A stretch of DNA of 64,000 bases from positions 3,720,001-3,784,000 of the forward strand of contig NZ_CP014839.1 of assembly GCF_001931675.1 (NCBI RefSeq), in the 5' to 3' direction. This DNA comes from Pandoraea thiooxydans. Its GTDB lineage: Bacteria > Pseudomonadota > Gammaproteobacteria > Burkholderiales > Burkholderiaceae. A program made the translations under genes and the position numbers. Below, in pieces: positions 61,249 to 64,000 of this stretch. Position 1 is the first letter of the stretch. Each line of letters starts with the position of its first letter. The notes beneath the pieces were generated by a model, which saw nothing but the letters and a program-made list of their open reading frames with translations, did not search any database and was not told where the DNA came from.

Positions 61249-62283
61249 CTATTGCTTGGCCGCATCCAGGATGGTCGCCGCATAGCGCGCGGCAACCGCA
61301 TCGCTGTAGTTCGATTTCACGGTGTCTATCTTCTTTTGCTGTTTCAGAAACTCCGCCGTTAGCTGCAGCGTTTTCGCCACGCCCCCCTGCGCGCCGCAGC
61401 CAAGCCACTGACAGGAAACCTGCTCCTTCAAGCTCGGGTACTGGTAGAGCGCCATTTCCTCCACCGCGTCATTGGCATCGCCCCCCAATCCCCGGATGAC
61501 TGCGCCGATGTTTTTGGATCCAGCACGCCACGCATCCGGATGATCGTGATAATCCTGATTGGCCGCGTTTATGACGCCGACGAATTTCGACATGAATTGC
61601 GGGTGTGCGTCGCCAAACCCCTTGGTGACGGCCAAGCCTTCGAAAGTGCACCGCCCCAGCGCGCAGATTTGGCCGGCGCTCATCATCGAGTGCCCGGTTT
61701 TCCTGATTCGCCCCAGTGCCGGCCCCCAGATGAAGGCGGCATCGATATCGCCGCGTTGCCACGCCGCGGCGGCCTGTTCCGGCGACATATTGATCACCCT
61801 GACCTTGTCCGCGATCCCCCACTTGTCGAGCATGTACATCAACTGGTAGTGACTGGTGCTGGCAAACGGCACCGCAATGGTCTTGCCGGCCAGGTCCTGC
61901 GGCGTCTTGACATGCGCGCCGTCGCGCACCATCAATGCTTCGGCGTTCGCGATATTTTCCAGTATCCAAAACACCTGGATGTCCATCCCGCGACTGACTG
62001 CCGCGGTCAACGGCGGCGAACCCAGCACGCCGATGTCGATATCCCCGGATGCCATGGCACTCATCACGGCGGCGCCGGAGTTGAATTTCTTCCAATGAAT
62101 CTCGTAACCGGTCGCTTTTTCGAACTTGCCGTCGACCATCGCCTCGATCCACGGGCTATATGTCGTTTGGTAAGCGACGTTGACCACCTTTGGCGAGGCC
62201 TGTGCCGAGCCGCCAAGCCCGACCAGCATCGCCAGCGCCCCTCCAAGCACCAGAGAACTCAAGCTTTTAGTCAGATATTTCAT
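61249..62283 (-). CDS. TauA-like ABC substrate-binding protein (no permease or ATPase nearby)
   Basis: A 344-residue binding protein with signal peptide MKYLTKSLSSLVLGGALAMLVGLGGSAQA. It has YQTTYSPWIEAMVDGKFEKATGYEIHWKKFNSGAAVMSAMASGDIDIG (family-typical blocks), the hinge strands, and CQWLGCGAQGGVAKTLQLTAEFL, which matches taurine-binding TauA proteins. GGAG lies six bases before the ATG. It follows the ureohydrolase gene on the same strand after 110 bases. TauB/TauC partners are not present on either side within the window. It may feed a transporter encoded elsewhere. Confidence 0.87.
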   Translation of the reverse strand: MKYLTKSLSSLVLGGALAMLVGLGGSAQASPKVVNVAYQTTYSPWIEAMVDGKFEKATGYEIHWKKFNSGAAVMSAMASGDIDIGVLGSPPLTAAVSRGMDIQVFWILENIANAEALMVRDGAHVKTPQDLAGKTIAVPFASTSHYQLMYMLDKWGIADKVRVINMSPEQAAAAWQRGDIDAAFIWGPALGRIRKTGHSMMSAGQICALGRCTFEGLAVTKGFGDAHPQFMSKFVGVINAANQDYHDHPDAWRAGSKNIGAVIRGLGGDANDAVEEMALYQYPSLKEQVSCQWLGCGAQGGVAKTLQLTAEFLKQQKKIDTVKSNYSDAVAARYAATILDAAKQ

Positions 62284-62393
62284 GCTTCGCTCCTTAATAT
62301 TTCTTTGAAAGCCGATCGATTCTTACCCTCACACCGACAGCCGAACCCACGCAGACGAGCGCCGACGGGTACCGCCGCCGCATGTCGCTCCTC

Positions 62394-63368
62394 TTAGCAC
62401 CGCTCGCGATGTCTAACGCTTTCGGCCAATACGCAAAGAATTTCAAACAGCAACGTCGCCCCAACCAGTGCCGTATTGCCGCTCGGATCGAACGGTGGCG
62501 AGACCTCCACGAGATCGCCGCCAACCAGGTTCAAACCGCGCAGCCCCCGAATCAAGTGCTGCGCCTCGAGGGTGGTCAGCCCGCCGATCTCGGGGGTTCC
62601 CGTGCCCGGCGCGTAGACAGGATCCAGCGCGTCGACATCGAACGACACATAGGTCGGACCGTCGCCGACGACGCGCCGGGCCTCGGCGATGACGGCTGGC
62701 AGACCCATCGCGTGGAACTCGTCAATGTCGATTACGCGGATGCCCTGCTGCTCGCCCCAGTCATTTTCACTGTCGTTGTAGAGAGCGCCTCGAATGCCGA
62801 TTTGCACCGTGCGTTTCGGGTCCAAAAGGCCTTCTTCTATGGCTCGCCGAAACGGCGTGCCATGCGTGTATGGGTTATTGCCGAAATACCTGTCCCAGGT
62901 ATCCGTATGCGCATCGAAATGCACCATGCCCACAGGCTTGTCCTTCGCCAGGGCCCGCATGATGGGCAAGGTCACGAGGTGGTCGCCGCCGACCGACAGC
63001 GGCGCGATGCCCACTTTGCACACTTTGGTGTAGAACGCGCAGATTCGATCCAATGAATCGATCAAATCGACGGGGTTGACCGGGGTGTCGCCGAGATCGG
63101 CGCAGTTGCACAATTCAAACGGGTTGATACCGCTCGCGCGATTGACGTTGCGCACCATGGTGGAAATGTCCCGGACCTGCCGGGGTCCATGTCTGGCGCC
63201 CGGGCGATTGGTGGTGCCGCCATCCCAAGGCACGCCGATCAGGCCGATATCCACCTCCGCCAAAGCCGGATCCGCCAGCCCAAGATAGGGAAGGCGCATT
63301 AACGTCGCCAACCCAGAATAACGCGGCATCACCGTGCCGGTAATCGGGGCGAATTTGTTGCCTTGCAT
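62394..63368 (-). CDS. Ureohydrolase (agmatinase/guanidino-acid hydrolase type)
   Basis: A 324-residue arginase-fold enzyme. SVGGDHLVTLP, HFDAHTDTWDRYFG and SFDVDALDPVYAPG carry the two-metal ligands (His, Asp and Asp). The N-terminus with PRYSGLATLMRLPYL resembles guanidinobutyrase and agmatinase proteins. It removes urea from a guanidino compound. AAGGAG precedes the ATG at 63368. A TauA-like binding protein is encoded downstream, and a divergent LysR gene upstream probably regulates it. The guanidino substrate is unknown; the TauA neighbour raises a sulfonate such as taurocyamine. Confidence 0.9.
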   Translation of the reverse strand: MQGNKFAPITGTVMPRYSGLATLMRLPYLGLADPALAEVDIGLIGVPWDGGTTNRPGARHGPRQVRDISTMVRNVNRASGINPFELCNCADLGDTPVNPVDLIDSLDRICAFYTKVCKVGIAPLSVGGDHLVTLPIMRALAKDKPVGMVHFDAHTDTWDRYFGNNPYTHGTPFRRAIEEGLLDPKRTVQIGIRGALYNDSENDWGEQQGIRVIDIDEFHAMGLPAVIAEARRVVGDGPTYVSFDVDALDPVYAPGTGTPEIGGLTTLEAQHLIRGLRGLNLVGGDLVEVSPPFDPSGNTALVGATLLFEILCVLAESVRHRERC

Positions 63369-63576
63369 GAACCACTCCTTGCTGACAATATAGATGCGCC
63401 TGCCACGCCGAGACCGCGTACGACATGTGCAGCGTGAAGCGTTACAACGAGTGTTTCATGCGGGGACGATCGAATGAATCCCGAATGATCGAACTTTAGT
63501 TTTGGCTTTTCCCAACTTTCCTCAAAACGCTTGCGAGTCAGCCATTTTGGTCAAGCGCTCATAAAGGCATCCGCAC

Positions 63577-64000
63577 ATGCTCAAGGTGACCGACTTCGAT
63601 CTCCGACTGTTGCGTATCTTCAAGGCGGTCACGGATTGCGGCGGGTTCTCCGCGGCCGAATCCACGCTCGACATGAATCTCTCGACCATCAGTACCCACA
63701 TGACCGACCTGGAAGCGCGCGTGGGCATACGGCTGTGCGAGCGCGGGCGCCGGGGATTCCAGTTGACGGCCGAAGGACGGGCGCTCTACCAATCCGTCTC
63801 GACGCTGTTGGACTGCGTGGAGGACTTCCGCGCGAATGTCGGGGCCCTGCGCGGGCAAATCGGCGGCGAGCTGGCAGTCGGCATCGTGGACAACACGATT
63901 ACGGACGCACGCATGCACGTGGCCGAGGCAATTCGTGCAGTCAAGCTGCGCGGTGGCGACCTCCACATCAAACTGCAGATTCAGTCGCCAAGTGAAATTG
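63577..64000 (+). CDS. LysR-family regulator (3' end beyond window)
   Basis: The visible 141 residues hold a LysR HTH (MLKVTDFDLRLLRIFKAVTDCGGFSAAESTLDMNLSTISTHMTDLE, family-typical blocks) and the start of the sensor domain; the gene runs off the right edge. It is divergent from the ureohydrolase / TauA-like pair, with 208 bases between. That region holds two CGAATGA-type direct repeats 11 bases apart (63471 and 63482), a possible binding site. It probably activates the pair in response to the guanidino compound. Confidence 0.85.
   Translation, partial: MLKVTDFDLRLLRIFKAVTDCGGFSAAESTLDMNLSTISTHMTDLEARVGIRLCERGRRGFQLTAEGRALYQSVSTLLDCVEDFRANVGALRGQIGGELAVGIVDNTITDARMHVAEAIRAVKLRGGDLHIKLQIQSPSEI

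Noticed and set aside
1-64000. CRISPR arrays, tRNA/rRNA genes, insertion sequences or prophage
   Set aside because: No regularly spaced long repeats, no cloverleaf or rRNA sequences, and no transposase, integrase or phage structural genes were recognised.

Overview
The window is GC-rich chromosomal DNA with dense genes on both strands and an unusual number of catabolic regulators. It has LysR, FCD-type GntR, AraC, TetR, MarR and CGNR regulators, CaiB-type CoA-transferases, and porins of the kind that open with an LYGIVDTGVAY motif. This points to a Betaproteobacterium of the Burkholderiaceae, probably Pandoraea or a near relative. The genus is an inference. I found no rRNA, tRNA, CRISPR array, transposase or phage structural gene.

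Left part (1-14400): a pirin cut by the window edge; a LysR-linked CoA-transferase / HMG-CoA-lyase-type lyase / VOC operon; an orphan Tle3-like lipase effector; a DUF4087 exported protein; a DedA-PAP2-LssY membrane fusion; a drug/metabolite transporter with a histidine-rich tail; two DUF proteins; and an FCD-GntR regulator divergent from an enoyl-CoA hydratase / CoA-transferase pair with visible operators.

Middle (14450-24400): a five-gene minus-strand run (aminotransferase, MFS carrier, FAH-fold hydratase, FAD/Fe-S D-2-hydroxyacid dehydrogenase, DSD1-type PLP aldolase). A divergent FCD-GntR gene appears to control it through two near-identical palindromes. A nickel/cobalt permease follows.

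Core of interest (24441-40100): nine consecutive minus-strand genes encode an alpha/beta hydrolase, aryl-acid CoA/AMP ligase, VOC-fold ring-cleavage candidate, aryl-CoA-type FAD hydroxylase, thioesterase, maleate-isomerase-type enzyme, porin, MFS carrier and Tat-exported MBL hydrolase. A divergent TetR gene faces them across three tandem TTGA-N7-TCAA operators. A LysR gene follows, and then a second MBL-MFS-porin set on the plus strand with the module order mirrored. My reading is a CoA-thioester-dependent aromatic degradation island with its own uptake systems; the substrate is unknown.

Right part (40100-64000): a GST; a copper ATPase with a CueR-type promoter plus a SHOCT protein; remnants of duplicated genes; a MarR-controlled DHA2 efflux pump with twin identical operators; small regulator/enzyme pairs; a frameshifted Asp-nucleophile hydrolase; a PIN-domain toxin/antitoxin pair behind three 18-bp-spaced repeats; a truncated HNH gene; a GlxA-type AraC regulator; a PLP synthase missing its substrate loop; and a ureohydrolase beside an orphan TauA-like binding protein and a divergent LysR gene cut by the right edge.
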